Shown here: positions 30,298 through 38,024 of the stretch, piece by piece | Layout: the number at the start of each line of letters is the position of its first letter | Position numbering within the stretch: position 1 is the stretch's first letter | Source of the DNA: Centipeda periodontii DSM 2778 | Lineage (GTDB): Bacteria; Bacillota; Negativicutes; Selenomonadales; Selenomonadaceae | NCBI RefSeq assembly: GCF_000213975.1 | Contig: NZ_GL892076.1 | Span: forward strand, 462,173 to 508,101 | Reading direction: 5' to 3' | DNA length: 45,929 bases | Made by a program: the position numbers and the translations under genes | Notes under the pieces: model-generated | What the model saw: only the letters and a program-made list of their open reading frames with translations | Database searches by the model: none | What the model was told of the DNA's origin: nothing

Positions 30298-32439
30298 TTA
30301 CATCATCGTGCGTGCGCCGACCACCAGAATCTCCATCGACGCATCCATCGCCTGCATCTCCACATCCATGAGCATCAGGACGCGGTCGAGCTCCGTGCTG
30401 CCCGAGAAGTCCATCACGCGCGCGCCCGCACAGATGTAGTAGTCCGGGCGCAGAATGGCGTCCGCCTTATACACGGCGAGCTCCTCCCACATCTGCGTGA
30501 CGACGCCGCGATAGCCCGTCACGCGCGTGGCGGCAGCCTTTGCATCCGCGCGCTGCACCTTGATAAAGCCCTTCTTGTCCACGATGCGCACGGCGCGTGC
30601 GCCGCCCGTGTCCTTCGGTTGGAAGATGCGGAAGTTCGGGCTGTGCGCCGTGACCTCAATCGCGTCAACGGTCGTCTTCATGTCCTCGGCGGCAATCGCG
30701 TGTGCCTCCTCCTCGGAGCACTCCGCCATCAGATCCTGTGCCTTGACTTCCGTCGAGCCGCTCGCGATCGCAGTCAGCTTCGATGTCTGCGCGTCGATCT
30801 CGATGTGCACCTCGACCGTATCGGGCGCGGCACCGCTCTCGACCGCCTTGTCGATCGCCTCCTGCTTGATCGCGCGGATGTCATCTGCCGTCGGGTTCGG
30901 CACTGTGCGCTCGACCACATCACGCACCATCGCAAGCGCAACGCCGATCGAGGAGATGACCTCCGCGTTCTCCGGGATGCTGTAGTGCACGCCCATCTTC
31001 TCCGCGCAGAACCCGATCAGCGCCGCCGCACCGCCGCCGACACCGACGAGGTGGATCATGTCGCGTTCGAGCTTGTATTTGTCCGCGAGCTCAAAGATCA
31101 CGGGGCTGATCTTCTCATACGCGCGCGTGAGGATCTGACGCGCCACATCCTCGACCGTCGTGCCCATGTAGTCCGCAACGGGCTGCATCGCCTTGCGCGC
31201 CGCCGCCGCATTGCCGTACGAGAAGTACTGCGGGTCAATCAGCCCGAGCACGTTCGCCGCGCAGGTATTCGTGATCGTGATGCGCTTGCCGCTGGCGAGG
31301 CGGATGCACACATAGTCGCTCGGATCACCGGGACGCGGGGAGAACAGCTCAAGCTTCGGATCGACGATCTCCTCCTCGGGCGTAAAGACGGCGTACTCGA
31401 GCCCCGCGATATGTGCGCTGCGCGGGCCGACATCCTTGACGCCCTTCTCGCTCACGCGGATCATGCTACCGCCTGCAACGCCCATGACACGCACATCGAG
31501 CGATGTGATGTACGTGCGGTGCCCGCCCACGATAGAGTAGTCGATTGCGGGACGGCCGTCCTTGATGACGCCGATGTTGACCGTCGTGCCGCCGACCTCG
31601 AAGTACACGCCGTTCGACGCGCGCAGGTAGACGAGCGAGCCCATGACCGAGGCGGCAGGTCCCGAGAGCATCGTGAGCACGGGGCGCTTTTTCATCTCCG
31701 TGATCTCCATGACACCGCCGTCGCCGCGCATGATCATCAGCGGCACCGTGACGCCCGCCGTGCGTACCGAGTACTCCGTCTGGTTCGCCGTGTTCAGCAT
31801 CTTCGGCAGGATCGAGGCGTTGATCGCCGCCGTGCGCGTGCGTCGCGTCAGACCGTAGAGCTTCGTGATCTCCGATGCCATCGTCGTCTCGACGCCCATC
31901 TCGTCCTTCGTCACCGAGGCGATGTTCTGCTCCTCCGCCATATCGTCCACGCCGAACGCCTGCGTTGCGACGAAGACCTCCGCGCCCTCTGCCCGCAGTT
32001 CCTTCGCTGCCTGCTCCACGCTGTCATGCGAAAATTTCCCCTCGGGGATGTAACGGTTGACAATCTCGATCTTGCGCCCGTTGCCGAGGTCAATGTTGCC
32101 GAGCTTCATCTGGATCTTCGCGAGGAGCCCCTGAATGCCGCCCTCCGAGGTGCCGATGATCCCGACCTTTGCCACGTCGCCCTCCACGAGCGCATTCGTC
32201 GCCTGCGTCGTCGAGTGCGCGACGAAGATGACCTCCTCCGGCGCGATCCCGTGCTGCTCCATACATTTTTGAAACGCCTGCACAACGCCCGCCGCGACGC
32301 CGTACTCGTCATCGTGCGTCGTCTTGACCGACGCCTTGCCGATGATCTTCTGCGTCGCGTTGTCGATCGCGACCGCCTTCGTATGCGTGCCGCCCACGTC
32401 GATGCCCATGCGTACCTGACGTTTGATTTCTATCGACAT
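30298..32439 (-). CDS. Hydantoinase/oxoprolinase-family protein (HyuA type)
   Basis: A 713-residue protein of the ATP-dependent hydantoinase A/5-oxoprolinase family. It has phosphate-loop MGIDVGGTHTKAVAID at residues 10-25, VAHSTTQATNALVEG near 78, RTRTAAINASILPKM near 215, LTMLSGPAASVMGS near 262 and FEVGGTTVNIGVI near 285. The family usually opens lactam or hydantoin rings, often with a HyuB subunit, which is missing here. The C-terminal 180 residues are unlike HyuA as I know it. GGAGGGGC precedes ATG 32439. Linkage to a transporter and sugar-phosphate enzymes suggests an unusual substrate. Confidence 0.8.
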   Translation of the reverse strand: MSIEIKRQVRMGIDVGGTHTKAVAIDNATQKIIGKASVKTTHDDEYGVAAGVVQAFQKCMEQHGIAPEEVIFVAHSTTQATNALVEGDVAKVGIIGTSEGGIQGLLAKIQMKLGNIDLGNGRKIEIVNRYIPEGKFSHDSVEQAAKELRAEGAEVFVATQAFGVDDMAEEQNIASVTKDEMGVETTMASEITKLYGLTRRTRTAAINASILPKMLNTANQTEYSVRTAGVTVPLMIMRGDGGVMEITEMKKRPVLTMLSGPAASVMGSLVYLRASNGVYFEVGGTTVNIGVIKDGRPAIDYSIVGGHRTYITSLDVRVMGVAGGSMIRVSEKGVKDVGPRSAHIAGLEYAVFTPEEEIVDPKLELFSPRPGDPSDYVCIRLASGKRITITNTCAANVLGLIDPQYFSYGNAAAARKAMQPVADYMGTTVEDVARQILTRAYEKISPVIFELADKYKLERDMIHLVGVGGGAAALIGFCAEKMGVHYSIPENAEVISSIGVALAMVRDVVERTVPNPTADDIRAIKQEAIDKAVESGAAPDTVEVHIEIDAQTSKLTAIASGSTEVKAQDLMAECSEEEAHAIAAEDMKTTVDAIEVTAHSPNFRIFQPKDTGGARAVRIVDKKGFIKVQRADAKAAATRVTGYRGVVTQMWEELAVYKADAILRPDYYICAGARVMDFSGSTELDRVLMLMDVEMQAMDASMEILVVGARTMM

Positions 32440-32458
32440 AATGCCCCTCCTATTCCAC

Positions 32459-33814
32459 TCAGGCAGCATGCCCGAACATGACGTAGATCATGATCTCAAG
32501 AATCGCGGTGATGATCCAGCCCGCCGTCGCGCTGATCATGAGATACTCGCGCGTCGAAACTTTTGTATAGCTGACGCCCCACACGATCCATGACTGCGTG
32601 ATGCAGCAGGAAACATTCATGACAATGCTCGGGATGATGATGAGCGGCGCCAGATAGCTGACCGGCAGATTCAGCGAGTTCAGAATGCCGAGCGTCGCCG
32701 CGCCGCAGCCGAACAGCGTGAACGGCCCGCGGAAGAGCCCCATCGGTGCGAGCACGGCAAAGGCGAGCGAGAGGACGAGCGTATCGTTCGGGATGACGCC
32801 GCCGAGCAGCGCGCGGAAGTACGGCACGCAGAGCTCCGCCGCCTTGTTGAACATCGGCAGGAAGAGCAGGAATCCGACGAGCGGCGCCGTGTCGCAGACA
32901 CCGTCGAAAAAGTCCTTGTTGATCGTGCGCGCCGTCTGCGCCCACGACTTCAGCTTGCCGCACGTCAGCATCGCATAGAAGCTGCCGCAGACAAAGCCGA
33001 GGATGATCGGAACCTTGAACACGATCAGGAGCACGACGGGGAGAATCGGCGTGAGCAGCGCATAGCCGGAGACGCGATCCTTTGCGCGCTGGCTCTGCGG
33101 CAGCGTCGCCGCCCAGCTGTGCACCTTTTTCTGACGCGTTGAGAGAATCACGAGCACGATGATGACCGCCATCTGGATCAGCATGCCGTAGATGCCCCAG
33201 CTCACCTGCATCTCATAGGGATACATCGTCTTGCCGCTGCCATCGAGGAAGAACGCCGCGAACTGCCCGTAGAGCACGGGATTCAGGAACATACCCGCGC
33301 CGACACTCATCATAAAGGCAACCGTCGCGACAATCTTATTGATGCCGAGGGAGAGGAAAATCGGCAGCACGATAACGCCGATCGCGATGACTGCACCCGC
33401 GCCGAACACCGACGAGAAGATCGCCGTCGTCACAATGCAGATCAGGATGCACGTCAGCCATGGCTTGTCGCCGCCGAGCTCCGTCGTCGTGCGAATGAGG
33501 CTCGAGGCGATGCCCGTGCGCATCAGCACGCGACCGAACCACGCGCCGAAGCAGACGTTGACCAGCACCGAGCCCCAGCCCTCAGGCCCCGACTGGAACA
33601 CCTTTTTCAGCGCGTCCCCCCACGAGGTCTGAACGATCTTCCCGCCCATCTCGATGAAGGAGGGATCCGTCACCACCATGTTGCCAACCATCGGCAGAAC
33701 CGTCCAAATGATTGCCATCGTGAAAATGCCGAGCATCAGATTGCCGCCGCGTACGGCGTACACAACCAGCCCGAAGAAGGACACCAACAGCAAGATACCG
33801 ACTACATACTCCAT
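32459..33814 (-). CDS. Multi-pass transporter of the operon (organic acid type)
   Basis: A 451-residue inner-membrane protein with about 11-12 hydrophobic segments. It resembles the ion-transporter superfamily permeases (GntP/CitMHS-like): FGAGAVIAIGVIVLPIFLSLGI near residue 143 and an equivalent second half with PMGLFRGPFTLFGCGAATLGIL near 365. It probably imports the substrate of the operon; gluconate- or lactam-like compounds are possible. First gene after the promoter at 33917. ATG 33814 is preceded by GAGGAGG. The hydantoinase-family gene starts 19 bases after its stop. Confidence 0.75.
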   Translation of the reverse strand: MEYVVGILLLVSFFGLVVYAVRGGNLMLGIFTMAIIWTVLPMVGNMVVTDPSFIEMGGKIVQTSWGDALKKVFQSGPEGWGSVLVNVCFGAWFGRVLMRTGIASSLIRTTTELGGDKPWLTCILICIVTTAIFSSVFGAGAVIAIGVIVLPIFLSLGINKIVATVAFMMSVGAGMFLNPVLYGQFAAFFLDGSGKTMYPYEMQVSWGIYGMLIQMAVIIVLVILSTRQKKVHSWAATLPQSQRAKDRVSGYALLTPILPVVLLIVFKVPIILGFVCGSFYAMLTCGKLKSWAQTARTINKDFFDGVCDTAPLVGFLLFLPMFNKAAELCVPYFRALLGGVIPNDTLVLSLAFAVLAPMGLFRGPFTLFGCGAATLGILNSLNLPVSYLAPLIIIPSIVMNVSCCITQSWIVWGVSYTKVSTREYLMISATAGWIITAILEIMIYVMFGHAA

Positions 33815-33895
33815 GTCAATCCTCCTCAAAAAAAGCCTACAACATTTACTCTATTTATGATGAACTATCTTCATATCTCCTTTCTGTTTATGATA

Positions 33896-33944
33896 TGTAA
33901 GCGCTTTCACATCGTCATTATAGCAACTCTTCGCAAAATGTCAA
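33896..33944 (-). promoter_or_regulatory. Strong promoter with a cre/LacI-type operator
   Basis: On the minus strand TTGACA (33939-33944), a 16-bp spacer and TATAAT (33917-33922), both perfect. TGTGAAAGCGCTTACA (33896-33911) follows six bases later, covering the start site. It fits the CcpA/LacI-family consensus TGNAANCGNTNNCA. The LacI-type gene at 34341 or CcpA is the likely binder. Confidence 0.88.
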
Positions 33945-33988
33945 TTCTTTTTGCGATGTTGGAACATAAAAAACGGTTCTATGATAAA

Positions 33989-34181
33989 TGTTACGGAAGA
34001 ATGCAGACTACGGTGCTCCAAAGCAAACCCTAGTGGAGCAAGCGGGTAAAGTGCGCGGTACGCCCCGTCGGACTTCTTTCGTTCAAGCGCAGCGCGTTTA
34101 AGAAGTTCGACGGTATTTAAGCGTACAAGCGCACGAACGCTTGCGAACGAGGCGTTTGCGTGGAGCACGCAGTCCGTAACA
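33989..34181. other. 193-base structured palindromic element
   Basis: The outer arms TGTTACGGA (33989) / TCCGTAACA (34173) and GTGCTCC (34013) / GGAGCAC (34162) enclose a 14-bp hairpin, CCGTCGGACTTCTT / AAGAAGTTCGACGG (34065-34113). There is no plausible gene inside. It could be an RNA structure, a small palindromic mobile element or a remnant. It lies between the operon promoter and the LacI gene. Confidence 0.55.
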
Positions 34182-34195
34182 CTTGACGTAGTCCC

Positions 34196-34244
34196 TAAAA
34201 AATGGACTGCGATACGAAACTCTTCGCTTCGTATCGCAGTCCAT
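34196..34244 (-). terminator. Terminator of the LacI-family gene
   Basis: ATGGACTGCGATACGAA (34202-34218) pairs perfectly with TTCGTATCGCAGTCCAT (34228-34244), followed on the minus strand by TTTTTTAGG. Confidence 0.8.
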
Positions 34245-34340
34245 CGATTCTCTTGCGCGAGAACGCGCCTTCCGTCACGCTGCGTAAGACAGGTTTTAGA
34301 TGCGTAGCCCGCATGGCGGAAGAGGCGCCCCCTTCCCCGC

Positions 34341-35345
34341 TCACGCCGTATCCTGCACAATGAGCTCGGGTTTGATCTTTCGCTCCTTACGCACCTTTCC
34401 CTCCGTCAGCAGCTCGATCAGCACCTCGACCGTGAGGCGGCTCAGCTCCTCGCCCTTGTTGTTGATCGTCGTGAGCCGTGGATTGCAGACGTAGGCGTAC
34501 TCCGAGTTGTTGCAGCCCGACACCGCGATCTCCTCCGGCACGCGCAGGCCGCGTGCAAGCAGCGCATAGAGCACGCCGACCGCCGTCAGATCCTCACCAC
34601 ATACGACCCCGTCATAGGGGATACCGTTCGCCTCATCATAGAGCGCGTCACAGATGCGTGCTGCAACAGCGCTGCCGCCGTCCATGCCGTACGCGGTGTG
34701 AAAGATATGCCGCCGTGGGTTTTTCTCCCCCACCGCGCGCAACGCCTTGCAGAACCCCTTTTGCTTGCGCTCGGATGCGCCTGTCTCACGATCCGCGACA
34801 TACGCCAGATAACGGTGCCCCGTTGCAATCATATGCCGGACCGCCAGCTCGATGCCATAGCCCTCATCGACGAATACCGTATGCGCATTCTCCCGATCGA
34901 GCACACCGTTCGCCAAGACAATCGGGGTTTTTCGCACCGCCTGCAGCGCATCCTCCGTGCACAGATCACGATAGATCGAGCCGACGAGGATGATGCCGTC
35001 CACGCCGCGCTCACCAAGCATGCGCAGATAGCCCGTCGTCTTTCCGATGTCCGTATCCGTATTGCACACGAGCACGGAGTAGCCCGCGCGCGAGAGCAGC
35101 CCCTCCATGATATACGTCGTCATGGCATAGTGTGGCACACGCACATCCACCACAAGGATCGCAACCGTCTTCATCGAACCCGTCGCGAGCCCGCGCGCGA
35201 TCGCACTCGGCTGATAGTTGCTGCGCGCGAGGACCGCCTCGATCTTGTCACGCGTCGCCTGACTGACGTAGCCCTTGTTGTTGATCGCGCGCGAGACCGT
35301 CGCGATCGACACGCCCGTTTCCCGCGCAATATCGTAAATTGTCAT
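34341..35345 (-). CDS. LacI-family transcription regulator
   Basis: A 334-residue LacI/GalR repressor. The N-terminal helix-turn-helix and hinge are MTIYDIARETGVSIATVSRAIN and NYQPSAIARGLATG. The periplasmic-binding-like effector domain follows with VAILVVDVRVPHYAM, GVDGIILVGS, VVCGEDLTAVGVLYAL and VSGCNNSEYAYVCNPRLTTI. It sits upstream of the seven-gene operon on the same strand, separated by a terminator, and a fitting operator overlaps that operon's promoter. It probably represses the operon until the sugar or sugar acid is present. Confidence 0.92.
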   Translation of the reverse strand: MTIYDIARETGVSIATVSRAINNKGYVSQATRDKIEAVLARSNYQPSAIARGLATGSMKTVAILVVDVRVPHYAMTTYIMEGLLSRAGYSVLVCNTDTDIGKTTGYLRMLGERGVDGIILVGSIYRDLCTEDALQAVRKTPIVLANGVLDRENAHTVFVDEGYGIELAVRHMIATGHRYLAYVADRETGASERKQKGFCKALRAVGEKNPRRHIFHTAYGMDGGSAVAARICDALYDEANGIPYDGVVCGEDLTAVGVLYALLARGLRVPEEIAVSGCNNSEYAYVCNPRLTTINNKGEELSRLTVEVLIELLTEGKVRKERKIKPELIVQDTA

Positions 35346-35398
35346 AGCAAGCTCCCATGCGCCTATTTCACAAAAAATCCAAAAGGTTCACGATCATA

Positions 35399-36214
35399 TC
35401 AAAATCTATGATCACAGATAATCCGGATGCTTTCTTTAATTGCCGTAACGAGTTTTTTCTTCTCTTCCTGTTTCGATTTTGCCGGACAATCGTTAGAACA
35501 CGAATATGTTGTGATTCTCTTACTTTTCAAATCAAAAGGAAGATCTTCCTTCTGTCCCGTCACATCATTAAAAATAAGAATAACATGTTCGTCCCCCAGA
35601 GAACTCAGAGCATATCCCGTTTCTACTAAAACATTGGGATTCGGCAACTTCTTTGCCCCCTCTGTATTGATAAAGGAAACGTCTGCCACAAATATCAAAG
35701 ACCGATCTATTTTTTCAAAAATCACACGCGCAATCTCAGGGGAACCAGAGCGTTCCTGTGTATCTTTATCAAAGCTAATTGGTAAATTCAATTCTTCTAC
35801 AGAGTCATCAATCGCTTTTTTGAGTGCATTCTCAATAAAATTACGATTTGTTGAATTGGATAAGTCGCTTTGCCAAGAATAGAAAATATTATATTCTCTC
35901 TCACTCAAATCATTTTTTAATTCTTCTAAAATATACGTCAACCAAGTACGTAGCCCGTCTTCTTCTCTATACTCAAATCCATGCTCAAATGCAATTAAAC
36001 GCATGACATTCAATGCCGTCTCAAAATTATCTATTTTAGTAGATAGAATCATCTCAAAAGGGACATTGATCTTATTGCTATTGTCAAAAAATACCTGTTG
36101 AATCGATACTCTATTTTCTAAAATACATGTTATCAGCTTTCCTTTAGGAACCGCCAATAACCGCTCAAGCAGCCTGATGCCAAATCGTAGTTTCCAAACT
36201 TCTTGTTTGTTCAT
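35399..36214 (-). CDS. TIR-like (Rossmann-type) domain protein, putative immune effector
   Basis: A 271-residue protein, AT-rich in codon use. The N-terminal 120 residues are helical. The C-terminal domain begins with YNIFYSWQSDLSNSTNRNFI near residue 130. It continues DTQERSGSPEIARVIFEKIDRSLIFVADVS in pieces, and has PNPNVLVETGYAL near 218 with a conserved-looking Glu. This order is that of TIR-like/nucleoside-hydrolase-like effectors in bacterial defence, which cleave NAD or related nucleotides. The exact family is uncertain. It starts 16 bases after the YafQ-like toxin gene on the same strand, so the three genes may be one unit. ATG 36214 has AGAGGAAAT before it. Confidence 0.6.
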   Translation of the reverse strand: MNKQEVWKLRFGIRLLERLLAVPKGKLITCILENRVSIQQVFFDNSNKINVPFEMILSTKIDNFETALNVMRLIAFEHGFEYREEDGLRTWLTYILEELKNDLSEREYNIFYSWQSDLSNSTNRNFIENALKKAIDDSVEELNLPISFDKDTQERSGSPEIARVIFEKIDRSLIFVADVSFINTEGAKKLPNPNVLVETGYALSSLGDEHVILIFNDVTGQKEDLPFDLKSKRITTYSCSNDCPAKSKQEEKKKLVTAIKESIRIICDHRF

Positions 36215-36230
36215 ATTTCCTCTATCCCCC

Positions 36231-36509
36231 CTACTCCCCAAAGAGATCGGCATGTGTCCCTGTCGCCGTAGCAGATAGAATCAGCCGATCCTCAAAAATC
36301 TGATACATGAGGAGCCAATCCGGCTCAATGTGACACTCACGAAAATCTCGCAGATTCCCTCCCAGAGCATGATCGTGGTGTTTGTCCGGCAACGACTGTC
36401 CACTTTGCAGGAGTGCCAATACCGCAATGAGCTTCCTCATATCTTTGCCCCGTTTTTTCGCACGCCGCACATCACGCTTCATGCGATTCGTATAGACAAT
36501 CTGATACAC
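36231..36509 (-). CDS. YafQ/RelE-family mRNA interferase toxin
   Basis: A 92-residue RelE-superfamily toxin of the YafQ branch. It has TNRMKRDVRRAKKRGKDMRKL at the N terminus, LPDKHHDHALGGNLRDFRECHIEPDWLLMYQI in the core (the His/Asp/Arg set of YafQ) and LSATATGTHADLF at the end. YafQ cuts mRNA in the ribosome. The GTG start at 36509 lies one base after the antitoxin stop behind GGAGGAG. Length and order match dinJ-yafQ. Confidence 0.9.
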   Translation of the reverse strand: MYQIVYTNRMKRDVRRAKKRGKDMRKLIAVLALLQSGQSLPDKHHDHALGGNLRDFRECHIEPDWLLMYQIFEDRLILSATATGTHADLFGE

Positions 36510-36510
36510 G

Positions 36511-36774
36511 TCACTCCTCCAACATAGATGCAACCGCATCCTCTGCAGAGGCGAAAGGTCCGTGCAGATTCTGCCCCGTGCGGCTGTCACGCACAGCCTC
36601 CATCAAGTCTTCGGAGATTTCGTAATGCTGCACCGGAAAAGGAATCCCCGCACGCGCAATGGATGCCCGCAGGAAAATCTGAATCGCCGTTGCAGTATCA
36701 AGTCCAAGGCTGGCAAAAAGATCATCCGCCTCCTGTTTCACATGATCATCAATCATTACTTCAAATCGTGTCAT
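36511..36774 (-). CDS. RelB/DinJ-family antitoxin
   Basis: An 87-residue antitoxin with the ribbon-helix-helix N terminus of RelB/DinJ (MTRFEVMIDDHVKQEADDLF, then LGLDTATAIQIFLRASIARAGIPF) and an acidic, flexible C-terminal tail that would wrap the toxin. ATG 36774 follows GGAGGTG; an upstream in-frame ATG at 36789 overlaps that site. The repeat copy D lies directly in front, so its promoter must be in or beside the repeat end. Confidence 0.88.
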   Translation of the reverse strand: MTRFEVMIDDHVKQEADDLFASLGLDTATAIQIFLRASIARAGIPFPVQHYEISEDLMEAVRDSRTGQNLHGPFASAEDAVASMLEE

Positions 36775-36807
36775 GATCTGCACCTCCATATTTGTCCAAT
36801 TTATTCT

Positions 36808-36972
36808 AGGAATCACTGATAAAATGAAGTCCGTCAGATTGGCGCAGATTTTTTCGTCCGATTGAGGCAGCAAACCGGACGCATAGCCAAAGCTATGTGG
36901 AGGATTTGCTAACGAAAAGCGGACAAAAAAGATGCGCTAAGATGACGCGGCTGAATTTATCAGTGCTTCCTT
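36808..36972 (-). repeat. MITE-like palindromic repeat, copy D
   Basis: A well-preserved copy in reverse orientation (AGGAATCACTGATAAAATGA ... TTTATCAGTGCTTCCT) with central hairpin CATAGC-CAAA-GCTATG. It borders the antitoxin gene. Confidence 0.85.
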
Positions 36973-37043
36973 TATTATACCATATTCCCCCACGAGAGGA
37001 ACTGTTTGAATAACAGTGTGACGAAGAGCCGCGTCCGTTTTCT

Positions 37044-37209
37044 AGGGAATCGCTGATAAAATGAAGTCCGTCCGATTGGCGTAGATTTTCTCGTCCGAAC
37101 AAGGAGACAAACCGGACGCATAGCAAAGGCTATATGGAGGATTCCAGGGCACAGTTCGGGCAAAAAAGATACGCTAAGATGGCGCGGCTGAATTTATCAG
37201 TGCTTCCCC
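37044..37209 (-). repeat. MITE-like palindromic repeat, copy E
   Basis: A second copy in the same orientation only 71 bases after copy D, with ends GGGAATCGCTGATAAAATGA and TTTATCAGTGCTTCCC. The stretch 36775-37240 is otherwise free of genes. Confidence 0.85.
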
Positions 37210-37242
37210 AGCATAAGAAATTTGCTATGAACACATTTACCA

Positions 37243-37271
37243 TTGTCTTTTTTCGCATTTCAATATATGAT
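37243..37271 (+). promoter_or_regulatory. Promoter of TNT module, copy 2
   Basis: TTGTCT (37243-37248), a 17-bp spacer and TATGAT (37266-37271), matching the boxes before copy 1 at 22134. Confidence 0.65.
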
Positions 37272-37314
37272 AGAGGTGCTGAATTATTCGAATATCCAGA
37301 AAGGAGCAAGTTCT

Positions 37315-37929
37315 ATGAAGATCCTCTCCCCCATCCGCATCATTGCCGCCGCACTCTTCGCGCTGAGTGCACTGCTCGGTGCGCCGAACGCACAGGATGC
37401 ACCGCTCTCCATTGGCACGACCGCCGCTGCGGCGCAGGAGGTACAGACAGAGCCGCACTACTGGCAGATGTACTACAACTATGCCCCGCCGACGGATGAG
37501 TTTATCGCGGGTCTCGCCGCCGAACAAGGTGTCGCCTATACCCCGGGCAAGAAGGGTGAGGCACGTTTTTATGCCGACGACGGCCGCCCGATCTACCCGA
37601 GCAACGACGGCGCAGTCGGTGTGATTGTGACGGTCACGCTCCCTGCGGGCGATCTGCTGACGCGCTATGGCAAACCAACGGGTCGCTACGTCTCGCCCGA
37701 CGGCATGACGTTCGAGCAGCGGGCACTGCCGAGCACGACGAGTGAGGGCGACTTCCACGTCTACTGCGTTGAGCGTCCCATCGACGGTGTGCAGAAAGGG
37801 AAGATCGCTCCGTGGTTCGGACGCACAGGCGGCGGCATCCAGTACAAGCTGCCCGACCGCATCGTGAATCTGATGGAGGCGTCCATGCTGCGTGAGGTGG
37901 ACTTGGCCGAGGAGAAGGAAGCCGCATAA
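37315..37929 (+). CDS. Secreted TNT-domain protein (NAD glycohydrolase toxin-like), intact copy
   Basis: A 204-residue exported protein: a signal peptide (IIAAALFALSALLGAPNA, residues 8-25) and, from about residue 100, a TNT domain (tuberculosis necrotizing toxin family). Signature parts are LTRYGKPTGRYVSP, FEQRALP, FHVYCV and APWFGRTGGGIQY. The Arg, His and Gln that matter in the mycobacterial toxin have equivalents. TNT enzymes hydrolyse NAD to ADP-ribose and nicotinamide. There is no long delivery domain and no recognisable immunity gene. AAAGGAG precedes ATG 37315. An MFS exporter with its own promoter follows. Copy 1 at 22259 is nearly identical in the mature part. Confidence 0.82.
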   Translation: MKILSPIRIIAAALFALSALLGAPNAQDAPLSIGTTAAAAQEVQTEPHYWQMYYNYAPPTDEFIAGLAAEQGVAYTPGKKGEARFYADDGRPIYPSNDGAVGVIVTVTLPAGDLLTRYGKPTGRYVSPDGMTFEQRALPSTTSEGDFHVYCVERPIDGVQKGKIAPWFGRTGGGIQYKLPDRIVNLMEASMLREVDLAEEKEAA

Positions 37930-37959
37930 TCCGCGCACGTCGTAGAGCAAACTTTTTTC

Positions 37960-38004
37960 TTGCATTCTCCCCTCCCTGTTTCTATAATGCAGATAAATAT
38001 CTGC
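37960..38004 (+). promoter_or_regulatory. MFS promoter and palindromic operator, copy 2
   Basis: TTGCAT (37960-37965), a 17-bp spacer and TATAAT (37983-37988), directly followed by GCAGATAAATATCTGC (37989-38004), a 7-bp-arm palindrome. The position predicts repression of the transporter gene. Confidence 0.78.
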
Positions 38005-38024
38005 ACAGACGGGGAGGTTTTTCT

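Noticed and set aside
30619..32481. A 620-codon plus-strand open frame opposite the hydantoinase-family gene
   Set aside because: The translation is an Arg/Asp/Leu/His-rich shadow of a conserved gene and has no ribosome binding site.
33941..34360. A 139-codon minus-strand frame after the LacI gene
   Set aside because: It runs through a nested palindrome and a perfect terminator stem and has no start signal or family resemblance.
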